Assembly (NCBI RefSeq): GCF_010977575.1
Contig: NZ_CP048812.1
Span: 620,001 to 684,000 of the forward strand
Length of the DNA: 64,000 nucleotides
DNA from: Halomonas socia
Lineage (GTDB): Bacteria; Pseudomonadota; Gammaproteobacteria; Pseudomonadales; Halomonadaceae
Direction of reading: 5' to 3'
The first letter of the stretch is position 1; each line of letters opens with the position of its first letter. Positions 20,570-28,545 of this stretch are shown here, piece after piece. Position numbers and translations under genes: made by a program. Under the pieces are notes generated by a model that was not told the DNA's origin, ran no database searches, and was given only the letters and a program-made list of their open reading frames with translations.

Positions 20570-21227
20570 CGGCGCTGCCTCCTTCGCCCAGGCGTACGCG
20601 ACGAATATCGCCGAGCGGGGCCAAGTCATGGTGAGTGGTGAGAATCACGCTGCCACCGCGGGCGGAGTGGGAGAGCAAGCGCCGCTCCAGCGCTGCCACA
20701 CCGTCCTTGTCGATCGCCGTGAAGGGCTCGTCGAGCACCCACAGCAGGCGCGGGATCAGGCTCAGCCTGGCCAGCGCCACGCGCCGCTGCTGGCCGGCCG
20801 AGAGCTGGGCACAGGGCACATCCTCGAACCCCGCCAGGCCGATCTCCGCCAGCGCCGTCATACGCCCCCGATGGTCGCCCGCTTCGCCGGCCAGCGCCTG
20901 ATGCCAGCTCAGGTTCTCCAGCGCCGTGAGCGCGCCCTTGATGCCCGGGGCGTGCCCCAGGTAGAGCAAGTTGGCGAGAAAGGCATCGCGCGCGGCGTGC
21001 ATCGGCACATCGTCCCAGTAGAGCTCGCCCTGGTAGTCGCCAAGCTGGCCCGACAGGATCTTCAGCAGGGTGGTCTTGCCGCTACCGTTGGGGCCTTCGA
21101 TACGCACGATCTGCCCTGGCCCCACCTCGAGATCCAGGTCGCAAAACAGCAGGCGATCATCGCGCTCGCAGGCCAGTTGGCGGGCTTGCAGGCGGAGGCT
21201 CGAGCCCCCTGTCGCCGCACTCTGCAC
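20556..21227 (-). CDS. ccmA: Heme exporter ATP-binding protein CcmA
   Basis: The 223-residue ABC ATPase has Walker A G-P-N-G-S-G-K-T-T at residues 45-53, signature L-S-A-G-Q-Q-R-R and Walker B L-L-W-V-L-D-E-P-F-T-A. It powers CcmABC. The GTG start has GGGAG seven bases upstream. It is the first gene of the nine-gene ccm operon (ccmABCDEFGHI), divergent from the LexA-like gene. Confidence 0.94.
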   Translation of the reverse strand: MQSAATGGSSLRLQARQLACERDDRLLFCDLDLEVGPGQIVRIEGPNGSGKTTLLKILSGQLGDYQGELYWDDVPMHAARDAFLANLLYLGHAPGIKGALTALENLSWHQALAGEAGDHRGRMTALAEIGLAGFEDVPCAQLSAGQQRRVALARLSLIPRLLWVLDEPFTAIDKDGVAALERRLLSHSARGGSVILTTHHDLAPLGDIRRVRLGEGGSADAAR

Positions 21228-21324
21228 CGCGGTCTCCCAGCATCGATTATTGGCTCGGCACTCTACACGGAATGGCCTAGTGCCGCTAGCGCCGGGCGTG
21301 CGTCAGCCGGTCGCATCGGGACTT

Positions 21325-21344
21325 GCCTTGACCTCAATCAAGGC
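21325..21344 (-). promoter_or_regulatory. Possible FNR/ANR-type site upstream of the ccm operon
   Basis: TTGACCTCAATCAA at 21328-21341 differs from the FNR consensus TTGAT-N4-ATCAA at one base and sits in a larger dyad (GCCTTGA/TCAAGGC). It lies about 100 bases upstream of the ccmA GTG. Anaerobic control of ccm genes by FNR-family regulators is known in other bacteria; here it is inferred. Confidence 0.45.
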
Positions 21345-21401
21345 CCCGGCAAACGCGTCAGGACTTGCTACCCGCGCCGCCCTTGCTATGATGCAGAAGT
21401 G

Positions 21402-21417
21402 CTGTAAAAAATAACAG
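21402..21417 (+). promoter_or_regulatory. LexA box upstream of the LexA-like peptidase gene
   Basis: CTGT-AAAAAATA-ACAG matches the LexA operator CTGT-N8-ACAG exactly in its invariant bases. It is 33 bases before the ATG at 21451, so it probably overlaps the promoter. Confidence 0.8.
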
Positions 21418-21450
21418 GTATTGGCACCCTGCCCCGGAGGGAGAAAGACC

Positions 21451-21930
21451 ATGCTTCAGTCTGCACCGCACTATCTTCATCGCCTGCCCAATCTGCCCAT
21501 GGCAGAGGCGTGGCAGGCCCTCGACGACAGCGAGCTTGGCGAGCTGGTCGAAGTCCCGCTGCTCGGCAAGGTGGCGGCGGGCATGCCCATCGAGGCCTGC
21601 ACCGATACCGCCAGCGTCTACGTGCCCACCAGCATGGTACGCCGTAACACCTACGCGCTGCGGGTGTGCGGCGACTCGATGATCGACTGTAATATCTTCG
21701 ACGGCGATGTGATCATCATCGAACGTCAGGAGAGCGCCGAAAACGGCGAGACCGCGGTAGTCATGATCAATGACCAGGAGGTTACCCTGAAAAAGCTCTA
21801 TATCGAGAAAGCCGGGGTACGCCTGCAGCCCGCCAACGAGCGCATGGCACCGATCTTTCTCAAGAACGACGATATCAAGGTGCTGGGCATGGTGATGGGC
21901 GTGATGCGTCAGCCGACTCAACTGATGTGA
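21451..21930 (+). CDS. LexA/UmuD-like S24 self-cleaving peptidase lacking a helix-turn-helix
   Basis: The 159-residue product has the LexA-type C-terminal peptidase fold. The cleavage site Ala43-Gly44 lies in V-A-A-G, the serine nucleophile Ser76 in G-D-S-M-I-D, and the catalytic lysine Lys114 in V-T-L-K-K-L. Only about 35 residues precede the cleavage region, so there is no room for the LexA winged helix. It resembles LexA around the cleavage site and UmuD in length. A GGAGG precedes the ATG and a LexA box lies just upstream, so SOS induction is expected. No umuC follows; yigZ overlaps the stop. It may be an UmuD-like polymerase partner acting in trans, or a truncated regulator. Confidence 0.8.
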   Translation: MLQSAPHYLHRLPNLPMAEAWQALDDSELGELVEVPLLGKVAAGMPIEACTDTASVYVPTSMVRRNTYALRVCGDSMIDCNIFDGDVIIIERQESAENGETAVVMINDQEVTLKKLYIEKAGVRLQPANERMAPIFLKNDDIKVLGMVMGVMRQPTQLM

Positions 21931-22547
21931 TGGGCTACCCGATACCCGATCTCGAGTCCGGCTGTTGGCATGTCAGCGAGCTTGAGGTCGAGAAGAGCCG
22001 CTTCATTGCCTGGCTGTGCCATGCGCCCAGCATCGAGGCCTTCGAGACGCTGCTGAGCCGCGCTCGCCAGGCCCACCCCGCTGCCAGCCATCACTGCAGC
22101 GCCTTTATCGCCGGGCCTCCCGGCGAGCAGCAGGCGATCGGATTTTCCGATGACGGTGAGCCCGGCGGCACCGCCGGACGGCCGATGTTCCAAGTGCTGG
22201 ATGGTGCTGGCATCGGCCAGGTGGGCTGCGTGGTCACGCGCTACTTCGGCGGCACCAAGCTGGGCACCGGCGGCCTGGCCCGCGCCTACTCCCAGGCCGT
22301 GGCCCAGGGCCTCGAGCAATTGCCCCGCCGCGACTTCATCCCCCGCCGTACGCTCGCCCTCGGCATCGACTTCGCCGGCGAGGCCGAGGCCCGCAGCTGG
22401 CTCGCCGAGCGCCACGTCCCGATACACAGTGCCGACTATCACGCCCACGGCGTGACCCTGCAGGTCGGCTGGCCCGCCGGCGAGGACAGCGCTCACCTGG
22501 ATGAGCTGGCCTCACGGCTCAAGGGGCGGCTCAGCGTCACCGCCTGA
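21930..22547 (+). CDS. yigZ: YigZ/IMPACT family protein
   Basis: The 205-residue product belongs to the YigZ (UPF0029/IMPACT) family. The N-terminal domain carries K-S-R-F-I-A-W, H-H-C-S-A-F-I, S-D-D-G-E-P-G-G-T-A-G-R-P-M and V-T-R-Y-F-G-G-T-K-L-G-T-G-G-L-A-R-A-Y. A ferredoxin-like C-terminal domain follows. Its role in bacteria is unsettled; eukaryotic IMPACT regulates translation. The ATG overlaps the previous stop by one base (TGATG), so it is probably in the SOS-controlled transcript. The 3' part from 22185 is duplicated at 30411. Confidence 0.9.
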   Translation: MGYPIPDLESGCWHVSELEVEKSRFIAWLCHAPSIEAFETLLSRARQAHPAASHHCSAFIAGPPGEQQAIGFSDDGEPGGTAGRPMFQVLDGAGIGQVGCVVTRYFGGTKLGTGGLARAYSQAVAQGLEQLPRRDFIPRRTLALGIDFAGEAEARSWLAERHVPIHSADYHAHGVTLQVGWPAGEDSAHLDELASRLKGRLSVTA

Positions 22548-22548
22548 A

Positions 22549-23208
22549 CTATTTGCAGCTGCCCAGGGCCACTTCGTAGGAGCGCTCGATATGGTCCTCG
22601 AGCAGCGCCCGCGCCGCCTTGACGTCGCGCTCCAGCGCCAGTTCGACCAGCTCGCCGTGCTGGGCATCGAGAATCTTGCGCACCGCCGGCACGCCAGGGG
22701 CCATGCGCCGATAGCGGTCGAACTGGTCGTGCAGCTGGTCGATGAAACGTAGCAGCCACACCGAGCCGCAGGGGGCCACCAGAGTGCTGTGGAAGCGGGT
22801 ATGCAGCTGCTCCCACTCGTCGACCTTGGTCGGCGATAGATCCGCTCGCTTGAGGCGGTGCGCCGCGGCCAGCAGCTCCGACTCCCACTCGGCGTCGCCG
22901 TTGAGGATCGCCCGTTCGAGGGCCATTCCTTCCAGCTCGCGGCGCATGCCGGCGACGTCATCGAGCTCGCGGCGATCCAGCCGCGGCACCCGAAAGCCGC
23001 GCTGATTCTCCTGTACCAGCAGCCCGTAGGCGGCAAGGCGATTGAGCGCTTCGCGCAGCGGACTCAACCCCACTTGATACTGCTCCTTGAGGCCATTGAT
23101 GGCCACCTTCTCACCGGCGGTGAAGCGGCCATTGACCAGGTCGTGACGCATGGCGTCGAACACCCGACTGGCGGTGGTAGCACTCTGTTTGCGTTGCGGG
23201 ACGTCCAT
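22549..23208 (-). CDS. GntR family (FCD-type) transcriptional regulator, copy 1
   Basis: The 219-residue product has a GntR winged helix at about residues 12-75 (L-V-N-G-R-F-x-x-G-E-K, L-S-P-L-R-E-A-L-N-R-L) and a C-terminal FCD ligand domain with helices rich in R, D and H. It resembles CsiR-type FCD regulators. These usually repress divergent catabolic operons and respond to an organic acid. The ATG at 23208 has a strong GGGAGGAG site; a longer frame reaching 23286 lacks one. Copy 2 at 30664-31323 differs by one residue (Glu here, Gly there). This copy has lost the promoter-operator that copy 2 faces. Confidence 0.9.
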   Translation of the reverse strand: MDVPQRKQSATTASRVFDAMRHDLVNGRFTAGEKVAINGLKEQYQVGLSPLREALNRLAAYGLLVQENQRGFRVPRLDRRELDDVAGMRRELEGMALERAILNGDAEWESELLAAAHRLKRADLSPTKVDEWEQLHTRFHSTLVAPCGSVWLLRFIDQLHDQFDRYRRMAPGVPAVRKILDAQHGELVELALERDVKAARALLEDHIERSYEVALGSCK

Positions 23209-23230
23209 CTCTCCTCCCCTGGAAGGACCA

Positions 23231-23246
23231 CTCTGTAACCACAGAG
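23231..23246. promoter_or_regulatory. Palindrome upstream of gntR copy 1
   Basis: CTCTGT-AACC-ACAGAG is a perfect dyad 23 bases upstream of the gntR ATG, conserved at 31345-31360 before copy 2. It may be an autoregulatory site. The 4-base spacer rules out a LexA box. Confidence 0.4.
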
Positions 23247-23271
23247 CTTGACGCATCCTCGAAAAGCAATC

Positions 23272-23580
23272 GAAGCATCGTATCATCTGTGATTAATAAC
23301 TTACCCAATAAGTCAGGTCGCTAGATCTATCATTTTTCACCACCGTAACATAACGCTAAATAGTGTAGCGTCTTCTTCGAAATATGGTGGTTGTAAATCC
23401 AACGTACCGTTTCAGCGTCTTTCATTAAGGTTCCCGCCTTATCTATAGAGGTGAGTGGCTATGAAATCGTTGATGCGAAGATTAAAGCGTTTGACTATGT
23501 CACTCATTTGAGGCATTCCCGATCAGAGGAAACAGTGATTTATACTATGTGCTTGTAAAGTTTATAACATCCAATAGATT
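23272..23580. other. AT-rich intergenic stretch without a recognised gene
   Basis: No convincing gene is visible. A small dyad (ACGCTA/TAGCGT, 23353-23371) sits inside a wider CCACC...GGTGG pair. A short plus-strand frame ending near 23561 has no start or recognisable family. Confidence 0.4.
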
Positions 23581-23599
23581 TATAATCAGTGAACATGAA

Positions 23600-23760
23600 A
23601 AACTTACCGTTGTCAGCCAGCACTATCTGAATATTGTCGGGAACCTCCTCTACTTCTGGTTACTTAACAAACGACGTCCTTCGCAGACTGGCTGTTTCTG
23701 ACCTGATTGCATTGAAATGGTGCCACCCAAACCAAAGACAGCGATAGTCGGTTTTTCCAT
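23600..23760 (-). pseudogene. Remnant of an asparaginase-like gene
   Basis: From the ATG at 23760 the frame reads M-E-K-P-T-I-A-V-F-G-L-G-G-T-I-S-M-Q-S-G, the pattern of the asparaginase N terminus with its catalytic threonine motif. A TAG ends it after 36 codons (23650-23652). Matching segments continue in other frames: S-A-K-D-V-V-C, then P-E-V-E-E-V-P-D-N-I. After that the family pattern is lost. Multiple indels plus truncation mark it as dead. It lies 18 bases after the TauE gene stop, so it was probably the last gene of cassette A. Confidence 0.5.
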
Positions 23761-23778
23761 AACAAGCCCCTATAAAGT

Positions 23779-24543
23779 CTACATACCTACCAGACCAGTA
23801 ACAATTAGCCTAACCGCCAATATTGTCAAGATTAAATTGATGATAAACTTAAAACTCCTCTCATCAATTTTGTAAAGCACATGTCTTCCAAAATATGTAC
23901 CGAAAAAACCGAACAAAATCATCAATGCAATAAAAGGCAAATAAGGGTAGAAAGAAAATCCTAACAGCCCAAACACCACAATCTTCAACAGCTGTTGGCT
24001 GAGCATGCAAGCTGAAAATGTAGCAATATGCCTAACCCTATCAAAACTCATTCCCTTTATGATAGCAGCGACAATCGGCCCAGTCACCCCTATAAAGAGG
24101 GATAGGGCACTAGTCAGCGCGCCAGACACTCCTAACTTAAAAGTCGATTCTTTCTTCAAAACAGGTAGTGGACCGAAGCATGACCATAAAATAAACATTC
24201 CTATTGCTATTTCCAAGACCCCTTCCTGTATTTCTACAAGTACCTGTGCTCCCGTAAAAGCCCCTAGAGCACCACCTATCCCAAATGAAATAAAAACAGG
24301 CCAGGCAACATTTCTCCACATTATAGCAACCCGACTTAGCACAGAGCCTATTTGAATAAAGCCATGAACAGGAATTAAAACTGTTGGAGGAAAAAAAATA
24401 GACATGACAGCCATTAAAGAAACTCCACCACCAATGCCAGCTGCTGTAGAAAGGAAGCAGGTAAAGACACTAGCACTAATCAGAATCATCAATGTCCAAG
24501 CGCTTAGTTGGGTGGGAATAAAAGAATCTATAAACTCTATCAT
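23779..24543 (-). CDS. TauE/SafE family membrane exporter
   Basis: The product is about 254 residues with roughly seven to eight membrane helices. The N-terminal A-A-G-I-G-G-G motif and a repeated second half fit the TauE/SafE family. Members export sulfite, sulfoacetate or other organic anions across the inner membrane. An upstream in-frame ATG at 24558 would add five residues; neither start has a strong ribosome site. A perfect hairpin separates it from the hydrolase gene. The substrate cannot be assigned; its place in a TTT operon suggests an anion made during catabolism. Confidence 0.78.
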   Translation of the reverse strand: MIEFIDSFIPTQLSAWTLMILISASVFTCFLSTAAGIGGGVSLMAVMSIFFPPTVLIPVHGFIQIGSVLSRVAIMWRNVAWPVFISFGIGGALGAFTGAQVLVEIQEGVLEIAIGMFILWSCFGPLPVLKKESTFKLGVSGALTSALSLFIGVTGPIVAAIIKGMSFDRVRHIATFSACMLSQQLLKIVVFGLLGFSFYPYLPFIALMILFGFFGTYFGRHVLYKIDERSFKFIINLILTILAVRLIVTGLVGM

Positions 24544-24566
24544 GTGAAAATTCCACATTTTCAATA

Positions 24567-24594
24567 CAGCCCCTTGTAGCCTACCAAGGGGCTG
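24567..24594 (-). terminator. Hairpin between the hydrolase and TauE genes
   Basis: CAGCCCCTTG and CAAGGGGCTG form a perfect 10-bp stem with an 8-base loop. No T-tract follows on the minus strand, so it may act as an attenuator or mRNA-stabilising element rather than a full terminator. Confidence 0.45.
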
Positions 24595-24607
24595 AAAGCC
24601 TAATTTA

Positions 24608-25498
24608 TTATTTTGCTTCTGGGGCTGATATGAAGGCATGACAAGCATGCCAAAATAAATGGCGATTCTTACTCAAAGGGGCTACATGAGCCATATTTGG
24701 AATCATTATAAACTGCTTGTCCGAAACCTCAAGCTCTTCGAAATAGTTAAGCAAATCTTTCTCAGTAGCAATGCCATCATGCTCACCTCGCATAATCATA
24801 ACTGGGCACTTTATATTTTTAGGATCATTTATTGGCAAATTAGCACACATATCTAAGTAGGTACCCGTAGGCACCGTATCCCCATATTGCAATTCAGCAT
24901 CTGCAAGTGCATCAGAAACCCCTTCTTCAGACGTTCCTGGCTCATCGCGGTTAAAAATGGAGTGGTAAAATTCACGGTCTACAGGACGAACATTATTCGA
25001 ACGCCATTGATCAAGTTTCTCTCTACGCTTTATCAAAGTAGGTGCATTTTCACCTGTCCACACAAAGGCATCGAGAATGGCTTTTTTTACACGCCCAGGA
25101 CGCTTCTCGGCATAAAGTGCAAGGCGAATCGCACCAGAGGACTGCCCATAAAAATAGTAAGAAGCAAGTCCTGTCTCATTCTCCACTAGCTCAATTGCCC
25201 TATCGAGATCGTCTATCGCCATAGATATATTGGAGTTACTATTAGTGCGCGATGAACGACCGTAACCTTCAAAGTCCATCGTCCACACATCATAACCAAG
25301 CTCAACAAACTTATCCATAAATGAATAGTTCGGTTTGCCGGACACAGTCAAGTCAAAGCCCGACTTTCCACAAAAAGATGATCCATGGACTAGAAAAAAA
25401 ACTGGGCGCTGCTCACCAGTATCAATATTTTTCCTATACACAAACAGATCAACATCGCCTTTCTTTACCCAATGTTCTTCCGCAATGATATTGTTCAT
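24608..25498 (-). CDS. Alpha/beta hydrolase
   Basis: The 296-residue product has the alpha/beta hydrolase fold: oxyanion motif H-G-S-S-F near residue 38, nucleophile Ser120 in G-Q-S-S-G, an acid candidate Asp241 in G-E-H-D-G, and the base His271 in N-M-A-H-V. No signal peptide is visible, so it should be cytoplasmic. It follows the FAH gene by 11 bases. Members cleave esters, amides or C-C bonds; the substrate is probably the compound imported by the adjacent TctABC system. The codon use is AT-rich, like its neighbours, and the frame is intact. Confidence 0.82.
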   Translation of the reverse strand: MNNIIAEEHWVKKGDVDLFVYRKNIDTGEQRPVFFLVHGSSFCGKSGFDLTVSGKPNYSFMDKFVELGYDVWTMDFEGYGRSSRTNSNSNISMAIDDLDRAIELVENETGLASYYFYGQSSGAIRLALYAEKRPGRVKKAILDAFVWTGENAPTLIKRREKLDQWRSNNVRPVDREFYHSIFNRDEPGTSEEGVSDALADAELQYGDTVPTGTYLDMCANLPINDPKNIKCPVMIMRGEHDGIATEKDLLNYFEELEVSDKQFIMIPNMAHVAPLSKNRHLFWHACHAFISAPEAK

Positions 25499-25509
25499 AT
25501 TTACCCCAA

Positions 25510-26399
25510 TTACTTTACAGTGTTTGTAAGAGAGCCAATCGGCTCAATCGTAACTGTTACGGAGTCACCCGCAACCAAATACTTGGGGGGGTGAATCCAA
25601 TCCCAACCCCCACAGGGGTGCCCGTTGCTATAATATCCCCCGGCTCCAGTGTTATAGTCTTACTAATAGTCTCAATGAGCTCAGGGATTTTGAAAATTAA
25701 ATCTCTTACTTTAGCTTTTTGACGCACCTCCCCATTAACCAAGGTTCTCAATTCAAGACCTTCAACATCAGCGATTTCATCAGCAGTTAAAATTGAAGGC
25801 CCCATAGGGCAAAATGTATCAGGTGATTTTCCTAAAAACCACTGATTGTGATTTTTCTGTGTTATACGCGAAGTAACATCATTAACCAGCGTATAACCAA
25901 AGATATGGTCATATGCTTCATCTTCAGAAACTCCTTTGGCTTTTTTTCCTATAACAATGGCCAATTCACCCTCGTAATCTATGGAGTTCGTCGAATCCAT
26001 ACTGCTATCAATCTCAGCATTATGAGCAATTACTGAAGTTGGAGACTTGGTAAAAATTATCGGGTATCCAGGAAGTTCTTCACCCTGTTTCGACGAGTCA
26101 AAGCCACTGACATGAAACTCCGTCGCATGCTCAGCATAGTTTTTACCTACGCATATGATATTTTTAGCAGGCCGTGGTATGGGAGCGTTTAACTCAACAC
26201 TTTCCAAAGCGAGCCATTCACCTCTACCAGAATATACAGCCTTCTGTAATTCTTTGAGACTATCAGAGCCTGAGTTTATTAAATCCAGAACGCTCTCAAC
26301 ACCTGCTCCTGGAAGAATATCTGCTAGTGAAGAGACGTTTCCATCCATCAAAACACCACCGGCTGATTTTCCATTTTTTTCAAAAGTAACAAATCGCAT
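25510..26399 (-). pseudogene. Fumarylacetoacetate hydrolase family gene, frameshifted near its 3' end
   Basis: From the ATG at 26399 the frame gives a good FAH-family protein: C-V-G-K-N-Y-A-E-H, the metal-binding D-Y-E-G-E-L-A, and G-D-I-I-A-T-G-T-P-V-G-V-G. After G-F-T-P-P it ends abruptly at 25557. Adding one base to the run of seven (25585-25591, C on the coding strand) restores P-K-Y-L-V-A-G-D-S-V-T-V-T-I-E-P-I-G-S-L, the expected family ending, with a stop at 25510-25512. Most catalytic residues are upstream of the shift, so a slightly short protein could still be made. FAH enzymes hydrolyse C-C bonds in oxo acids or act as decarboxylases. Confidence 0.8.
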
Positions 26400-26424
26400 T
26401 ACTACACCTCACTCACACTTTGTT

Positions 26425-27951
26425 TTAGGTGATTTTTTCTTGCTGCTTCTTGGCGATTAATTTTTTAAACATTCTGACTATAGGCGGACCAACAAGAGTT
26501 GACGCCAGCAGCACCCATAAAACGTTCCCAACTGTAGACGTGAAAAATACAGTGTAATCATTACCAGAGATCCTCATTGCTAGCAGAAATGAACGCTCAA
26601 TAAGCGGTCCTAAGATCACGCCTATCAGAATTGCTGCCACATGGAACCCCGTTTTCCTTGCAATATACCCTATAACACCAAACGCTACTGCTATGCCTAT
26701 ATCGAAAACAAAGCCCCTTGGAACAAATGCACCTACTAGGGTGAACGCTACGATCATTGGTCCAAGATACAATGTGGAAATTGCTGTAATCCTAGACAAA
26801 TAACGCGCCATGGGGAAAATGGCCAATAGCATGAAAATATAGGCCACCATCATTGCCATAATAATGCCATAAGCCAAGGTCGGCTGTTCCACGAAAAGTC
26901 GTGGCCCGAAAGGAAAACCATGAAACTGAAGCACAACCATCATTACCGCTGCTGTACTTCCTCCAGGAATGCCAATGGCCAAAAGCGGAATCATTGTGCC
27001 CGTAGTAACACCGTTATTCGCAGCTTCCGGGGCAATCACGCCTTGCTCGTGACCAGTACCAAATTTCTCAGGCGTTTTTGAAAACATCTGAGCCTGCTGA
27101 TATGCAACGAAAGCAGCAATACTTGCACCGGCACCTGGAAGTACACCTATGAGCAAGCCAAGTACAGAGGCCCAAACCACCATCCACCAATGCTTTAGTG
27201 CCCCAAAAAAATTATTAAGCGTTTGCCCCCAGTTCGGTCGTACATTACTTACATCAGCACCTTCTTTGATGATTGATTTTTTTTCTATCATTACAAGAGC
27301 TTCTGATATGGCAAAAAGCCCAACAAGAACAGGTACTAATGGCAAACCATCAAAAAGCTGTAAGGAACCAAATGTTCCCCTAGGCAGCGAGTGCATTTGG
27401 TTAGCACCCATTGCTCCCAACATAAGACCTAGCGACCCAGCAACGAGTCCTTTCAACAAGTCTTTTGCAGCTATAGCGGCAATCAACGCAAGGCCGAAAA
27501 GCATTATAATAACCATTTCTACAGATTGAATATGATAGCCAATCTGTCCCAAAATGGGCAATGCAAGAATGGTGATTGCAGTAGTGATAATACCACCAAA
27601 AACAGAGGCTATAAATGAGAGCGCGAGCGCCTTCGCTGCATGCCCATTTTGGGTCATCTGGTATCCATCCAGAGTAGTCGCTGCTGCCCCGCCAGTACCT
27701 GGAATATTCATTAAAATTGCAGGCACTCCTCCCCCTAGGTGAGAAGCACAATACAATGAAACCATAAACACTAATGCCATTTCAACATTGAAAGCAAGTG
27801 TCAAAGGCAATAAAATTATGATCGTATTGTGCGCCGCAAATCCTGGAATTGCCCCCATCAGTATCCCGATAAATACAGCCGGGATAATCAACCACCAGTA
27901 ACCAAGTGTATTAACAAAAATAGAACCAATATCGCCAAAGGGAATATCCAT
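26425..27951 (-). CDS. Tripartite tricarboxylate transporter, large permease TctA (cassette A)
   Basis: The 508-residue product is a polytopic permease with the TctA signatures: G-A-I-P-G-F near residue 34, G-G-G-V-P-A-I-L-M-N-I-P-G-T-G-G, and the repeat V-L-P-G-A-G-A-S-I-A-A-F. The E-A-A-N-N-G motif and A-I-G-I-P-G-G-S-T-A-A-V follow. With TctB it forms the secondary carboxylate importer fed by TctC. The start overlaps the end of tctB by one base and GGAGGG precedes it. The gene is intact although tctB is broken. Confidence 0.92.
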   Translation of the reverse strand: MDIPFGDIGSIFVNTLGYWWLIIPAVFIGILMGAIPGFAAHNTIIILLPLTLAFNVEMALVFMVSLYCASHLGGGVPAILMNIPGTGGAAATTLDGYQMTQNGHAAKALALSFIASVFGGIITTAITILALPILGQIGYHIQSVEMVIIMLFGLALIAAIAAKDLLKGLVAGSLGLMLGAMGANQMHSLPRGTFGSLQLFDGLPLVPVLVGLFAISEALVMIEKKSIIKEGADVSNVRPNWGQTLNNFFGALKHWWMVVWASVLGLLIGVLPGAGASIAAFVAYQQAQMFSKTPEKFGTGHEQGVIAPEAANNGVTTGTMIPLLAIGIPGGSTAAVMMVVLQFHGFPFGPRLFVEQPTLAYGIIMAMMVAYIFMLLAIFPMARYLSRITAISTLYLGPMIVAFTLVGAFVPRGFVFDIGIAVAFGVIGYIARKTGFHVAAILIGVILGPLIERSFLLAMRISGNDYTVFFTSTVGNVLWVLLASTLVGPPIVRMFKKLIAKKQQEKIT

Positions 27952-28458
27952 TATAAAATCCCTCCTACTAATTGCTCAAAGGGGCCTCTAGGAAACCTAG
28001 TACCCAGAAGAACAATAAAAAATATCCAGCCACATAACGCAGCCACTGCCGCAATAATTGCTGATTTTTTTATCGGCTTAATGCCTAGAGTTAGCAAGCT
28101 TAAAAAATGAATAAAAAAGTAGTTAGAGTAAACCCTCCCCACCTTACCGTTGCAACATACACCAAAATTAGACAAAAAAGCCAGCTCGCTTCAGCATCGT
28201 TTCTTGAGGTCCGAAAGAGTCACCTAAGCTTAGTTTGTAACTTCCTTTTAATGATTTTATAATAATTTTTAGTATACAGAGCACAGAAAATACTAGCAGT
28301 ATGCCTGCAAGGAACCTACCGCTTGTTTGTGTATGTTGGGGAAAGTTCCAAATAGAGCCAACATAGTAAATTGCATAAGCAATAGAAGCTACAGGAATGA
28401 TTAGCTCTGCTATTAAGGAAGGCCTATCATCCTGAGATGATGCATTTCTTTTCATCAT
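27951..28458 (-). pseudogene. Tripartite tricarboxylate transporter, small subunit TctB (cassette A), two frameshifts
   Basis: The ATG at 28458 has AAGGAG upstream. The first frame encodes the TctB N-terminal half and stops after K-R-A-G-F-F-V. One extra base in the run of six at 28174-28179 opens a second frame reading L-I-L-V-Y-V-A-T-V-R-W-G-G-F-T. One more in the run of six at 28102-28107 opens the final frame, F-L-S-L-L-T-L-G-I-K, through P-R-G-P to the stop at 27951. The restored protein is a complete four-helix TctB. Both lesions are single-base losses in homopolymers. Confidence 0.85.
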
Positions 28459-28517
28459 CACCAACTCTCCTTATCCCCTGGTTGTTATTTTTGAATGGGG
28501 TGGGAAATGAATATAAA

Positions 28518-28539
28518 TGGCGCTCCTGACGGAGCGCCA
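28518..28539 (-). terminator. Hairpin after tctC (cassette A)
   Basis: TGGCGCTCC and GGAGCGCCA form a 9-bp stem with a 4-base loop, followed on the minus strand by TTTATATTCATTT. Its place between tctC and tctB suggests partial termination, so that the binding protein is made in excess of the permease. Confidence 0.55.
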
Positions 28540-28545
28540 AATTTC

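Larger units (their letters stand above)
22185..23271. repeat. Direct repeat, left copy (yigZ 3' end + gntR)
   Basis: This stretch is near-identical to 30411-31385. The right copy lacks 111 bases within yigZ and has a few substitutions. The match ends at 23271, exactly where the -10 element (TACGTT) begins in the right copy at 31386. The repeats bracket the AT-rich island. Confidence 0.9.

Noticed and set aside
23231-23246. CTGT...ACAG upstream of gntR as a LexA box
   Set aside because: The spacing is 4 bases, not the 8 that LexA needs. It is better read as a GntR-linked palindrome.
27951-28458. Programmed frameshifting or transcriptional slippage in tctB
   Set aside because: Two separate shifts would be needed, and the other TctB genes here need none. 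Mutation or assembly error is simpler, though slippage at six-base runs is not excluded.
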